Assembly: GCA_034406715.1 (NCBI GenBank)
Contig: CP137871.1
Span: 310,001-374,000, forward strand
Length of the DNA: 64,000 nt
Reading direction: 5' to 3'
From: Rhodotorula mucilaginosa
Lineage: Eukaryota > Basidiomycota > Microbotryomycetes > Sporidiobolales > Sporidiobolaceae
Position numbers and translations under genes: made by a program. This document shows, in pieces, positions 10,101 through 19,741 of the stretch. The notes under the pieces were generated by a model. The model saw nothing but the letters and a program-made list of their open reading frames with translations, was not told the origin of the DNA and made no database searches. Each line of letters starts with the position of its first letter. Position 1 is the first letter of the stretch.

Positions 10101-13043
10101 AACGACTGGTTCCCTCTCTCGCACGCCCGGTCCGGGAAAGTCCGGATCACGGCAGAGTGGAAGCCCGTTCTCATGGCCGGCGCGATCAACGGCGCCGACG
10201 CGTACACTCCGCCAATTGGAATCATCCGCCTGTACCTCAAACGGTCGCGCGACCTCAAGAACGTCGAGGCGATCACGGGCGGCAAGTCGGACCCGTACGT
10301 GCGCGTGTTGCACCGCGGGTTGGTCGTCGCCCGCTCGATCGTGCACGACAACGACCTGGACCCGATCTACGATGAGATTGTGAGTGGCCCTGTCTGTTAT
10401 GCGTGCTTGAGCATCAGCGCTCGCTGACGAGCAACTGTGGGAATGCAACCAGATCTACCTGCAAGTCCACTCGCCAAAAGACCTGTTCGTCCTCGAAGTC
10501 ATGGACTACCAACACAACAGCAGGGATCGCTCGCTCGGTATAGCCGACTTTTCCGTCGCGAACCTCATCGCCGAAGGTCCGGACAAGACGAACAAGCCGT
10601 GGGTCGGCACCGGTAAGGTCACCCAGACGGAACGGCTCAAGTCGGACGGCCGCAAAACGGTCAAGGGTGACCTCGAATACGAAGCCGAGTTTTTCCCTTG
10701 CGTCCACCTCAGCGACGTGTCTTTCGCGCCTGCCGATCAGGTCCAGACGGCGACGCAGACCATCGCTGAGAGCTCGGAAGAGTCGACCCCGGCCAATCAG
10801 TCGGTCGAGGACTTGGGCGGCGCCAGCGCAGGAAACGCGACCCCAACGACGTCTTCCTTCGTCAGCTTGCCGAACTCGCCCAAGTCGAGCGCAGATTCGG
10901 CTTCGGTCACTACCGGAACGGACGGAACGAACGGTACAACTACGGCGAAGGAGAGTGACAAGGGTGTCACGCTTTCACGGGAGCAGCTACTCAAGACGCA
11001 GACCGGCGTACTCGCCTTCCAAGTCATCAGCGGACAGCTCGCCAAGAAGGGCGCGCGCTTGGAAGTCCTCTTTGACGACGGGTGAGCCTTCTGAACGCCA
11101 CAAGCCGCATCACGTTGCTGACGAAAAAAAAACACGGCGCAGCTACTGGCCCGCCTTTTCGACCGAGCACTCTCGCTCGAAGCACAACACCTGGGACGAG
11201 ATCGGCGAGGCCCTCATCCGCGAGCTCGACTTTTCCTCCGTCACCCTGCAGCTCAACACGGCCGAGAAGGACACGCGCGAGGACGTCATTGCCAGAATCC
11301 AAGTCGACATGAACGAGTTCCTCGAGAACACGCTCGACAAGCCGTTCACTTTCTCGCTCCTGCCTACCGACGGCGGCGGCCCGCGTTCGACCGTGACCAT
11401 CATGAGCAAGTACATCCCGGTCGAGATGCAGCTCCTCAAGCGCGAATCGATCAACAATACCGGCTCCATCCGCGTCGACTTGCTCGACGGCAAGGGTCTC
11501 CCTTCGGCGGACCGCAACGGCAAGTCGGACCCGTACTGCGTGTTCGAGCTGAACGGCGAGCGGGTCTACAAGAGCGAGATCTGCAAAAAGACGCTCGCGC
11601 CGGTCTGGAACGAGAAGTTCGAGATGCACGTTCCGTCGCGCGAGAAGGCCGAGTTCCTCGTCGAAGTCTATGACTGGGACCGCGTCGGTGAGTGGCTCTC
11701 TCTCTCTCCCTCTTCGCGCGTCCGAAGCACTTCCAGGCCCGAAGCTGACGGCGCGTCCCCGCTGCGCAGGCACTCCGGACAAGCTCGGTCGCGCGCTCAT
11801 CAACGTCGACGAAGGTATCGAGCCGTTCCAGGCGGTCGAGCGAGTCGTTCCGCTCCAAGACTTCCGCGACGCGTCGAAGGCAGCAGGCGAAATCCGGATC
11901 CGGATGGTCTTCACTCCGCAGTTCTTGCACCGCTCGCGGAAGGCGACTTCGACCTTTTCGGCAGCAGGTCGGATCGGTTCGACGCTTGGTGGCGGAGTCG
12001 TCAATGTTGGAGGTGGGGTCTTGCAGGCGGGCGAGTTTGTCGGGAAGGCGGGTGTCGGCGCGGTTGGCACCGTCGGCAAAGCAGGCTTCGGCGCCGTTGA
12101 GAATGTCGGGAAAGTCGGAGTCGGCGCTGTCGGGACGGTCGGCAAAGCGGGCATCCACGGTGTCGGTTCGGTCGGTAAGGGCGTGTTCGGTGTCGGTCGC
12201 CGGCTCACTGGCCGCCGGGACTCGTCGGCGCCGTCGGAATCGATCGATTTCGCGACGGTCGACGGGGGCTCTGCGACTCCGACCGCGGCACCGCACGGAG
12301 CGTTTGCCTATCCCGAAGGTGAGGGCGGCTATGAAGTTCTTGCGAACGGTGCAGGCGCAGGAGCAGGAACGGGCGCGCTGGCAGGGGAAATCGCCGGCCC
12401 GCACGGCGCCGGCGCCCTGACCGTCACCCTCGGGGAGTTGACGGACGGCGGCGAACCGGGCGAGAAGCGGGCGATTGTGGTCAAGTTCAACGGCGGCAAG
12501 ACGTTGCTCGAGACGCACTCGCACAAGGGCGGCGACGGCGACCACAACGTCATCTCGTTCGCGGGCGAATCGGTCACGATCAAGACTCCGCTCGAACCCG
12601 TCGGAGGTAGCGCCGGCGCCCCGGCCGATTTGCAGCTCAGTGTGGTGCACAAGAAGGCGATCGGGAGTGACAAGATCCTCGCGAGTGCGACCGTCCCCGT
12701 CTGGCAACACATCTCGCCGACGTCCCCGACTGCAACGCTGCCGATTGCGCTCGGTGGCGCTCATCCCGGCCAATTGACCGTCTCGCTTTCGGTCAGTCTC
12801 GTCAGTTTTCTTCTTTTCGTCTCTGCCTCGCCGTGCTGATCCGAGAACGGTACCAATCTCCAGTGGGCACCGACGTTTGACTTTTTGTCGCATTCGCCTT
12901 CGCACTCGACCCTGGATCCGGACCAGCATTCGATCGCGGGCGGGTCCATGACGGGTGGCTCGCCCTCGATGAAGCGGTCGCGGTTCTCGACGAGTCGGTT
13001 CGGACGCCACCACAAGGAAGCGTCGCCTGCGCCCGCGGCGTGA
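7160..13043 (+). CDS. Tricalbin-type ER-plasma membrane tether (SMP and C2 domains)
   Basis: Tethers cortical ER to the plasma membrane and shuttles lipid through its SMP domain. Exons: 7160-7441, 7488-7923, 8002-8349, 8441-8487, 8558-8611, 8678-8756, 8818-9033, 9106-9451, 9521-10379, 10453-11081, 11143-11687, 11770-12791, 12864-13043; about 1680 residues. A membrane hairpin lies near 282-325 (GIIVFAVVASHFVTLFGGGF). The SMP domain spans about 350-555 and begins near NSFMQRFWLIYEPVLSATI. C2 domains lie near 560-690, 700-810, 830-960 and 1205-1310, several with the GKSDPYV or GKSDPYC loop. Residues of about 1349-1425 form seven 11-residue repeats. Yeast tricalbins have similar order but no such repeat that I know of. 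The first exon's 3' end is the least certain part; the rest is strongly supported by family alignment. Confidence 0.9.
11976..12206 (+). repeat. 33-bp tandem repeat encoding 11-residue units in tricalbin
   Basis: Seven in-frame 33-bp units start at 11976, 12009, 12042, 12075, 12108, 12141 and 12174. The central units read GKAGVGAVGTV, GKAGFGAVENV, GKVGVGAVGTV and GKAGIHGVGSV. An 11-residue period with small, valine and lysine positions resembles the membrane-binding repeats of synucleins and perilipins; the similarity is of pattern only. Confidence 0.85.
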
Positions 13044-13610
13044 ACTCCCTGAACTCTAGATGCCCCGTTTCCCTTGCTTCCCTCTGTGTATACCCATCCC
13101 TTCTCGCCTTCTCCTGCTACATGCTACGAAAGATCTGTCCTATCAGCGCATTCTTCCAGCAAGAGTTGGTCCATTCTGTCATCCGCAGCTGCGGGCTCTG
13201 GCGCGGAACGAGGCGCGGCTTTCGAAGTTGCGCGTGACAGCGGTTGTTGTTCTCGACTCTGCACTCGACACGCCCCGGGAGCAGCTGGGACGCACAGCAG
13301 AGCGACGCTAGATTAGCTACAACGAGGCCTACACGGCTCGGCACTTTGGTCGTCTCGAAAACTCGCACTCGACTCGGCGGGTGCGCACGCCGACGGACCC
13401 GCGCTCTCTCTCCACCCTCGCACGCTATACGGTGGAGCGCGACGACGACGGTGGAACAGGAACGTACAGATGGTTCTGCTCGGGTACGCGACGGCAGCAG
13501 CCTCGACGGCGGGTTCGTATGCGTTCGCAGCAGGTGCGTCTTCTCGAGAGAGATAAACGTTTGATGCTCTCATCCCGAGTCTGTGCACAAGGCTGCCCGT
13601 TTACAGTCAA
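13044..13610. other. Intergenic region before the J-domain gene
   Basis: 3' region of the tricalbin gene followed by the promoter and leader of the J-domain gene. No further gene is supported. Confidence 0.5.
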
Positions 13611-15276
13611 ATGACCGGGCAAAGAACGTCCTCCGCAGCCTCGTCATATGTCTTTCGATCGGACGCCTCGACCTCGAATGGCGCAGGTTCGACCGCTGAA
13701 CGAGACCAACACCACCGCGACCGAGCCGACTCTGGACGGTCAACCTTTTTCGACTCGAGCTCGACCGCCGCCTCTCCCAGTTCGCCGTCGTCGAACGCCA
13801 GCAAGCGCCTCTCGGTCCGATTGACAGACCCTCCGCATGCTCGTCTGCCGTCCGCTGCATCGGCTGCGCCCTCCTTTGCCGGACTCTCACGCGGGGATGC
13901 AGAGGACCTCGTCGACGAGATCAACGTCGAAGAAAACTTGTACAAGATCCTCGGCGTCAAGAGGCGCGCAAAAACGGACGAGGTCAGGCGGGCGTTCCTC
14001 GCTCGGAGTCGCATCATTCACCCAGAGTGCGTCTCCCCAAAGTTCCGAGTAGCCTTCTGCACCTCCAAGCACCCCGTTCGAGTACGGGGCTGTAGATTGT
14101 TAACCTGGCGGTGTGCCGCACAGCAAACTACCGTTCTACGCCCCTTCGACGACGGCCTTTCAGCGCCTCTCGTTCGCCTACGAGACCTTGTCAAAACCGA
14201 GCTCGCGGCGCCTGTACGACCTTCGGGGACCTCGTGAATTCGATCCAGGTGAGCAGCCTTGCATCCTCCACCGCGCATGTGTTGGCCATTCTTCTGTTCC
14301 TGTCGAGGAGGGTCCAACTAAGTGCTTCCGGTATTCTTGGCTGTCCACAGCGAAACCGAAGCATGGCCCGCCTGGCGCCGCGGACGAGACCTTGAACGGG
14401 GTGCTCCGGAACGTCATCAGCGAGGTAAGTCATACCTGATCGAGGCTCTCGCATCACCTGTCGTTGACGAGCGGATTCCTCCAGTTCTTGAGCGGCGACT
14501 TTGAGATGATCCGCGTTTTCGTCAGTGAGTCTCGGAGCACTTTTTTTTCGGCGACGCGACTGGTGGCCTGGAAGAAACTATGCACTGATGAGTTGCAACT
14601 TTTGCACTACACAAGCCGTATTGAATGAAGGCAACCCCGGGCTCAACGTCGGCGATGACACGGTCGAGAGCATCGAAGGCGTCTTTCGCAGACTTCGAGA
14701 AGCTCTACTTGGTGCGCATTACCATTGCCTCTTCATGAGTGGTAGGGACTGTTGTCTAACGCGCACGAAATTGCCGCAGCCGGCCAACGCTATCTCCGCC
14801 TGATTAAGTTCGAGCTCATCCGGCTATACGAGATCCAACACTCGCTCCGGTCCCTCTCCTACTTTGACGTCTACGGTCGTTTGCGACTCACGCTCGCACT
14901 GACGAGGGTCACGCTCGAGATTCCGATGGTGCTCGACCGGGCGATGAGGGATGAGTTGCCCGCGCCGGTCAACAGCAATACTACCGCCGCCGCCAATGGT
15001 CGGTCAGATACGACGCGTCCGGAAGGATCTCGACAGCGCGCCGGCGGCTCCGGAAACCAGAGAGCGCCTCCAACGACGCCACCGTCCGAGTCGGGCAGCC
15101 CAGGCCAACTCGAGAGGCGAGGTTTGCTCGGGGTCAAAACACGGGGGATGCTCGTCCTGACGTGCAAGATGCTCGAGCGAGCAGAACGGTGGGCCGGTCC
15201 GGGCTCTTCCGCTGCTGGTGCCGCCGGCGCGGCTGCGACTGCGCCTCCGTCGCAAACGGCAGCGGCAGCGCAATGA
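13611..15276 (+). CDS. J-domain (Hsp40/DnaJ) co-chaperone
   Basis: Stimulates the ATPase of an Hsp70 partner. Exons 13611-14026, 14124-14248, 14351-14424, 14485-14524, 14616-14711 and 14780-15276 give 415 residues. A serine-rich leader of about 100 residues precedes the J domain (about 108-175), which starts near LYKILGVKRRAKTDEVRRAF. The essential HPD tripeptide is assembled across the first intron: exon 1 supplies H, P and two bases of the D codon, and exon 2 completes D then KLPF. The C-terminal half has a helical region (KFELIRLYEIQHSLRSLSYF) followed by an Asn/Gly/Ser linker and an alanine-rich end. No zinc-finger or client-binding domain typical of type I or II Hsp40s was seen, so it is best viewed as a specialised J-protein. 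The client and location are unknown. Confidence 0.82.
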
Positions 15277-16092
15277 TTCCACCCTTTTCGCCTTCCCCGA
15301 CTTTATAAGGTCTCTCCTACCTGTACCTTGCCCCGCCCTTTTCTCCTCCGATCTCTCTTCTGTACGTGCTCCTTCATGTCGTTGCCATTCGATTCCTTGT
15401 TCCAGGCTCTTCGAGTGGTTGTCGGCTCTCCGGAATCCTACAACGAGAAAGCGACCTGTATGAGAAACGAAAGCGAGAGCTCTCCTGAAAGTCGCGACCA
15501 GGGCCGTCCTCCCTTCCAGGCATTCTATCAGTTCTTCTTGTCCCGGTGCGCGTGTAGGGAGCGGCAAGCGAGCGCACTCTCCTCGCTAGTTCAATAATTG
15601 CGAAAGGGCAAGACCTCGTCGCGCATCGACGCTTAGAAAGGTTCATTGCCTTCTACGGCAACGCGATGACAGCTGCTCCTTTCCAGAATGCGTCCCTGTG
15701 GCGACCATACCTAACGCCCAAAGAGGCCACTGCTCTCAACTGGTCCGGCAATTATTGATCGGTTTCCGCTGTCCGTTCCAGCGGCCGGAGCGCATCTCGG
15801 AGATGCGTCTGCTTGTAACCAAGGACTCCAACACAGTATTACTGTGAGGTATGTTACGCCAAACGCTCGAAACGCTGCGTCACACCAAGCCACCGCTTCA
15901 TCGCACGTCGCTCGGCGTTCGCGCTCGGACCCCGGCGACACCAACTGGTCCGCGGACATGCCGGCACGTCGAGTTCGCTTCGATTTGCGGACGCCTATAG
16001 GTCTCTTCTCTTCCCTTTCTGCCTTTGAAGCAAGGCGTCAAAAGATTGTGCTCACCGTCTCATACGTGCCGCTGAAGACTCCCAAGTCACCT
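15277..16092. other. Intergenic DNA holding the displaced family 2 copy A promoter
   Basis: 3' region of the J-domain gene, then a palindrome (15948-15957). Next comes a pyrimidine-rich leader with AGCAAGGCGTCAA at 16029. The order and spacing match the regions just upstream of family 2 copies B and C, so this is the original promoter of the gene that now starts at 17718. No gene is seen here. Confidence 0.6.
15948..15957. promoter_or_regulatory. Palindrome GTCCGCGGAC, displaced promoter element of family 2 copy A
   Basis: Sits in AACTGGTCCGCGGACATGCC, which is identical over those 20 bases to the element upstream of copy B on its sense strand. It is 1.76 kb from the ATG of copy A because the hAT-like element at 16101-17670 lies between. 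Subtracting the element and one duplication leaves about 180 bp. Confidence 0.6.
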
Positions 16093-17678
16093 CAGCAGAC
16101 TAGAGAATGTTGCCGTTCAGAACGGGGCCTGAACGGGGTACGGGGATTTGTACGGCGGTACGTACGGGACGCACGGGCCCCGTACGCCGTGCCGCACCCG
16201 TCGCGACGATCAAAGTCCCGTCTGACGGGAAAGTACGGGCTTCAAGAAACTTGTAGCATCTGTAGAAGATTTTACATTGCATAAATAGCGTCTCTGAGCA
16301 TTTCGTTAGCCTCAAAGAGTAGGTTTCAAAAAAGGCTTGCAAGCTCCGCGGCGTCGAGCGGCCTGAGCGGCAAGAGTCGGCCTGAGCGAAGTCCGCCTCG
16401 TCTCTTTTGCTCTCTCTGCTCACTGGCAACGCTTGTCCTCATGCTCCCGGCGCCAGCGAGAGGAGCACTGCTACCATGAACTCTCCAGCAGCTCTCGGCA
16501 ACGCTTGAATGTGCCTCGAGGGACCAGAATTGGGTGGGAAACATTGGGCACGTCGAGTGAGTCTGCTGTCCCCTCTCCCCCGCTCCCTCTCTCTGGGCTA
16601 GCTACCTCGGCCACCAACATGTGCTTGTATCGCCGACTCTCGGAAGGCTGCCGATATTGTGGACCGCCCACATGGGCTGGGGGCGAGAGAGAATCCCGGG
16701 TTGCCCCTACTCTTGTTGGCACTGGCTGTGAAGACGGCGACGGGTCCGAGCATGCAGCAGCCCACGCGAGATTTGTGAGCGCCTTATGAAGTGGAGACAT
16801 GCTACGCTACACAAGGTGTGCGATGTGGACTGGCGCAACCGCTGCTGACCTTGCTCTCTTTTTCATCCCCATCTTTCCTCACACCTCGCGCAGAATCACT
16901 CTCCAGACACCGAATCTACGCTACACCCATGATCCTCTTTCTCCTACTTCAGAGGCTAGAGCCGTTTACGTAGCTCTACAACGCCGCCGCACCAATATCG
17001 ACTGCTTCGTCTTCCAACTCGCCATCTCCTCCGACTCGAACGACTCGTTCGTGGCCATCGGTCGCTATTTGGGTGAGTTCTGCTCTTTCCTGTCACCACT
17101 ATTTCCTGCTCTTCCTTCATCCGTGATGCTTCCTTTCCTCGGCCTCCTCTCTGCCGACGCTCCTTCCACCACCTGGTTATGGGAAGCTGATCATACCTTG
17201 CTTTTGCCTGTACGCAGTCTTCCTTGATGCGGAGGGTTCCATGTGGTCACCTTTGGGAGAATGGCTCCAACCAAGCAGTCTCGGTTATGCCGTGACTTGG
17301 GAAGCCGTCGGCGGCAGAGAGGGACTTGCCGCGGGGAAGCTGAAGAGCTGTTCCTCAGCGCCTCAGCTCTCGCTTCTCGTAGTCAGTTCCCGCAAGTAGA
17401 GCAGGAAGAGATTGGGTCACAATGATAGGAGATTCCCTTGCGCTACAAACTGGCGAGTCAGAAAGCGAGGAGAGCTCTTGAAGTGAGGAGAGATCTTGGA
17501 CTCGAAAGCAGACAAGTCCGACCCGTCTCCCCCGTCACACGGGCCGTACCTCCGTACAGTACGGGGTACGGGGGGCCGTGCCCCGTGCGCTCCCCCGTCG
17601 AGCAAAAGTCAAAATTTTCACGCCCGTGCCCGTCGCACGGGAGGTCACGGGCACGGGACAACATTCTCTACAGCAGAC
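16093..17678. mobile_element. hAT-like DNA transposon with target-site duplications
   Basis: The element spans 16101-17670 (1570 bp). Its ends are perfect 12-bp inverted repeats: TAGAGAATGTTG at 16101-16112 and its reverse complement at 17659-17670. It is flanked by the 8-bp direct repeat CAGCAGAC at 16093-16100 and 17671-17678. An 8-bp duplication with TAGAG-type ends is the signature of the hAT superfamily. Both ends carry about 130-150 bp dense in short ACGGG/CCCGT words in both orientations, like the subterminal repeats bound by hAT transposases. No transposase (RNase H-like or BED finger) was recognised, so it is probably non-autonomous. Intact duplications and ends suggest a recent insertion. 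It sits between the promoter palindrome and the coding start of family 2 copy A. Confidence 0.85.
16752..17399 (+). CDS. Small spliced gene carried inside the hAT-like element
   Basis: Not recognised. A model with exons 16752-16774, 16894-17072 and 17218-17399 gives 127 residues; upstream exons are possible. The second intron is well marked (GTGAGT at 17073, CGCAG at 17217). It joins FVAIGRYL to VFLDAEGSMWSPLGEW and then SSLGYAVTWEAVGG. The first intron is less certain, because an alternative acceptor 12 bases downstream would link to a different upstream frame with the motif CRYCGPPTWAGG. No zinc-binding or RNase H-like transposase motif is visible. It may be a captured host gene or an accessory gene of the element. 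The existence of the last two exons is more secure than the start. Confidence 0.45.
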
Positions 17679-17717
17679 CCTCCATCTCGTGCCTGTCCTC
17701 AACGCTTAATCACCGCC

Positions 17718-19170
17718 ATGCCTTCCCCCTTTTCGGCCACGGGCCTCTTCAGAAATCCAGCGGACGCTCGCAGTCAGGACAGCGAATGGCGGGTGGTAAT
17801 GTCGTACGCCTGGGCTATTTTTCGTCATGCGACCGAAAAGAAGAAGGGTCGTGGTGCGGCAGAAGCGTGGGACAAATTGAAGGACAAAGCACATGAATGG
17901 GGCAATGACTTTGTGCAGTCCTTCAATCCGCCATACATCAATATTGTACTGCCTGCGTGCGACCATAATTGTTGGAGAGCTCCAGACTCGCCTTGTCGGC
18001 CACCTCACCGAGCTGTGGCGAACAGTTGAACAGACCGTCGATGCTCAACAATTGGAGCATTACCTGGCAAGCCTGCATAAATCTTGATCCTCCGATGAAG
18101 TGAAACTGAGTATACCACTGCCATCACTTGCAGACAGACGCAGAACCAGAAAAGCTGCGACAAAAGTTGGCAAGTTGGACCAATCCCCTCACCCTCGCGC
18201 GAGTCTGTCCACCTTCTACTTACATACACAGCATACAGGGACTCCCATCTTTCATGCGTGGCCCATTGCCAGAAGAGGGTCTGCAGCCCGCATGGGATTG
18301 CTTGAGGGAAATGTTCCGGATGCGGCGGTTTTGGGAGCTTGCACAGCCAGCAGTCATGGACGGCATGACTGCATGGGAACGGCATACATGGGAGGTTCTC
18401 GAAAAATTCAGCGAAATTGATGCCTACAGCCTCCTGAGTCAGAAGCTGCTCAAGTTCTACAAAGAGCTCTATGAAACCGCAGTCAAGTGGACGCAGCACA
18501 CTGGCAACATACCACCTGACTGCCCCATCTGTCGTCGAAGGGAGATGGCGGGTTACAATCTGATTGTAAGCACCTGTGCTCCGGGCAAAACCTGCATGCT
18601 TTGGCTTGAACTGACCTGGTGGCCTTCATTCTTTGCCAGAAATCCTGGCCGGTCGAAAGCGTCCTGCAGTACATTGCAAGTTCTCATTCAACTGGGTATA
18701 GCCACAAATCATGAACTGACAAAATGTCAACAGGCTACTGGCTTTGGAAGAGAATATGACGGTATCGACGGAATGTTTATGAGAGTCAGATGTGATCCGG
18801 ACAAGGTGTTTGCTTTTCTCCCTCACCACCGGAGGTGCCAGCTTCTTGCCTACACTGACACAGTATGTTTTGCATACAGCCGCTTGACTGCTACTTGAAT
18901 CAAATCACTGTTCCGCCTGGTGGCTACGTACCCTGTCCACCGGGCCGCCACCCTCCCCAGCTCCATCAGCACCATGTGCTTCATCCGGATAACAACCCTC
19001 CTGACCAGGGATCGGGTGGGCGTTATCCAGAACCAGGCCCTGCAGGCGCTCCTTCGCGAACACATGAGCTCGGACAACTCGACCACGAAAATTCGCGCCG
19101 TTTCCACGGAGCGATCGGACTGCGCAATGCGCGCCGCTACGGAATTGATCTGCGGGATGCGTGGAACTGA
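17718..19170 (+). pseudogene. Unknown family 2, copy A (frameshifted)
   Basis: Function unknown. The exon pattern matches copies B and C: 17718-18066, 18134-18169 (36 nt), 18239-18565, 18640-18675 (36 nt), 18734-18805, 18880-19170. Landmarks are SEWRVVMSYAWAIFRHA, PPYINIVLPACD, the 36-nt exons TDAEPEKLRQKL and KSWPVESVLQYI, and ATGFGREYDGIDGMF. The last exon opens PLDCYLNQITVPPGG. Exon 1 carries one extra base just after LPACD, near 17960, relative to B and C; the downstream frame (GELQTRLVGHLTELW) still aligns. Introns 1, 2 and 4 start with GCAAG rather than GT. Its promoter is separated by a transposon. Together these suggest recent inactivation, although a sequencing error at the extra base cannot be excluded. 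Confidence 0.6.
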
Positions 19171-19741
19171 AGACAGCAGGCTCTTTTTTTTTGGCGGTCT
19201 CCCCTGCATTTACGCAACGGAAACAGATTCGAGATTCGTGGTGCTTCGAGAGGGGAGCGGCGGCCTCGAGGCAGTGAGAGCGGTTCCTTCCATGTGGAAA
19301 GCTGACAAGAAAGCCTCATTCAGCTGCAAGCTGACCATCTCCTTTGTTTTTCTCTATATGCGCTTGGTCCGAACGCTATAAGGCGAAGGTTCCAACTTGG
19401 CCACCTAGCCCCTCGACTTCGGCCCTCCGGCACATCACTTTTCGCTCTAACAAAGATGGTAAAGATGTGGCCACAGCCGATTAAGCCAGAAGAGGACAGG
19501 CTCCACGAGTCAAATGAAGGGAGCTCGAATCCGCAAGGAGGGGAAAACACGTGGTCATTGACGGTTTCACCTCAGTAGAAACGATAATGCGCTACAAAAG
19601 TTCAAGCACAGAACAATAACTCGAGACAATGCAAATGCAGGGAAAGCGGGCGGATGAATGAGCGTGGGTGGTGAGGAAAGACGGACCGAAAAAGCGAAGG
19701 GCTCTGGAACCCGGACTTCGCACGACAGACAGATTGCCGTC
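19171..19741. other. Convergent intergenic region
   Basis: Lies between the 3' ends of family 2 copy A and the Pif1-like gene. No gene, repeat or RNA is supported. Confidence 0.5.

Noticed and set aside
9522-10448. 308-codon minus-strand open frame, and another at 11027-12208
   Set aside because: Antisense shadows of the tricalbin exons; no domain and no splice logic.
15277-16092. Possible additional gene upstream of the hAT-like element
   Set aside because: Open frames are short; the part that looked conserved is explained as the displaced promoter and leader of family 2 copy A.
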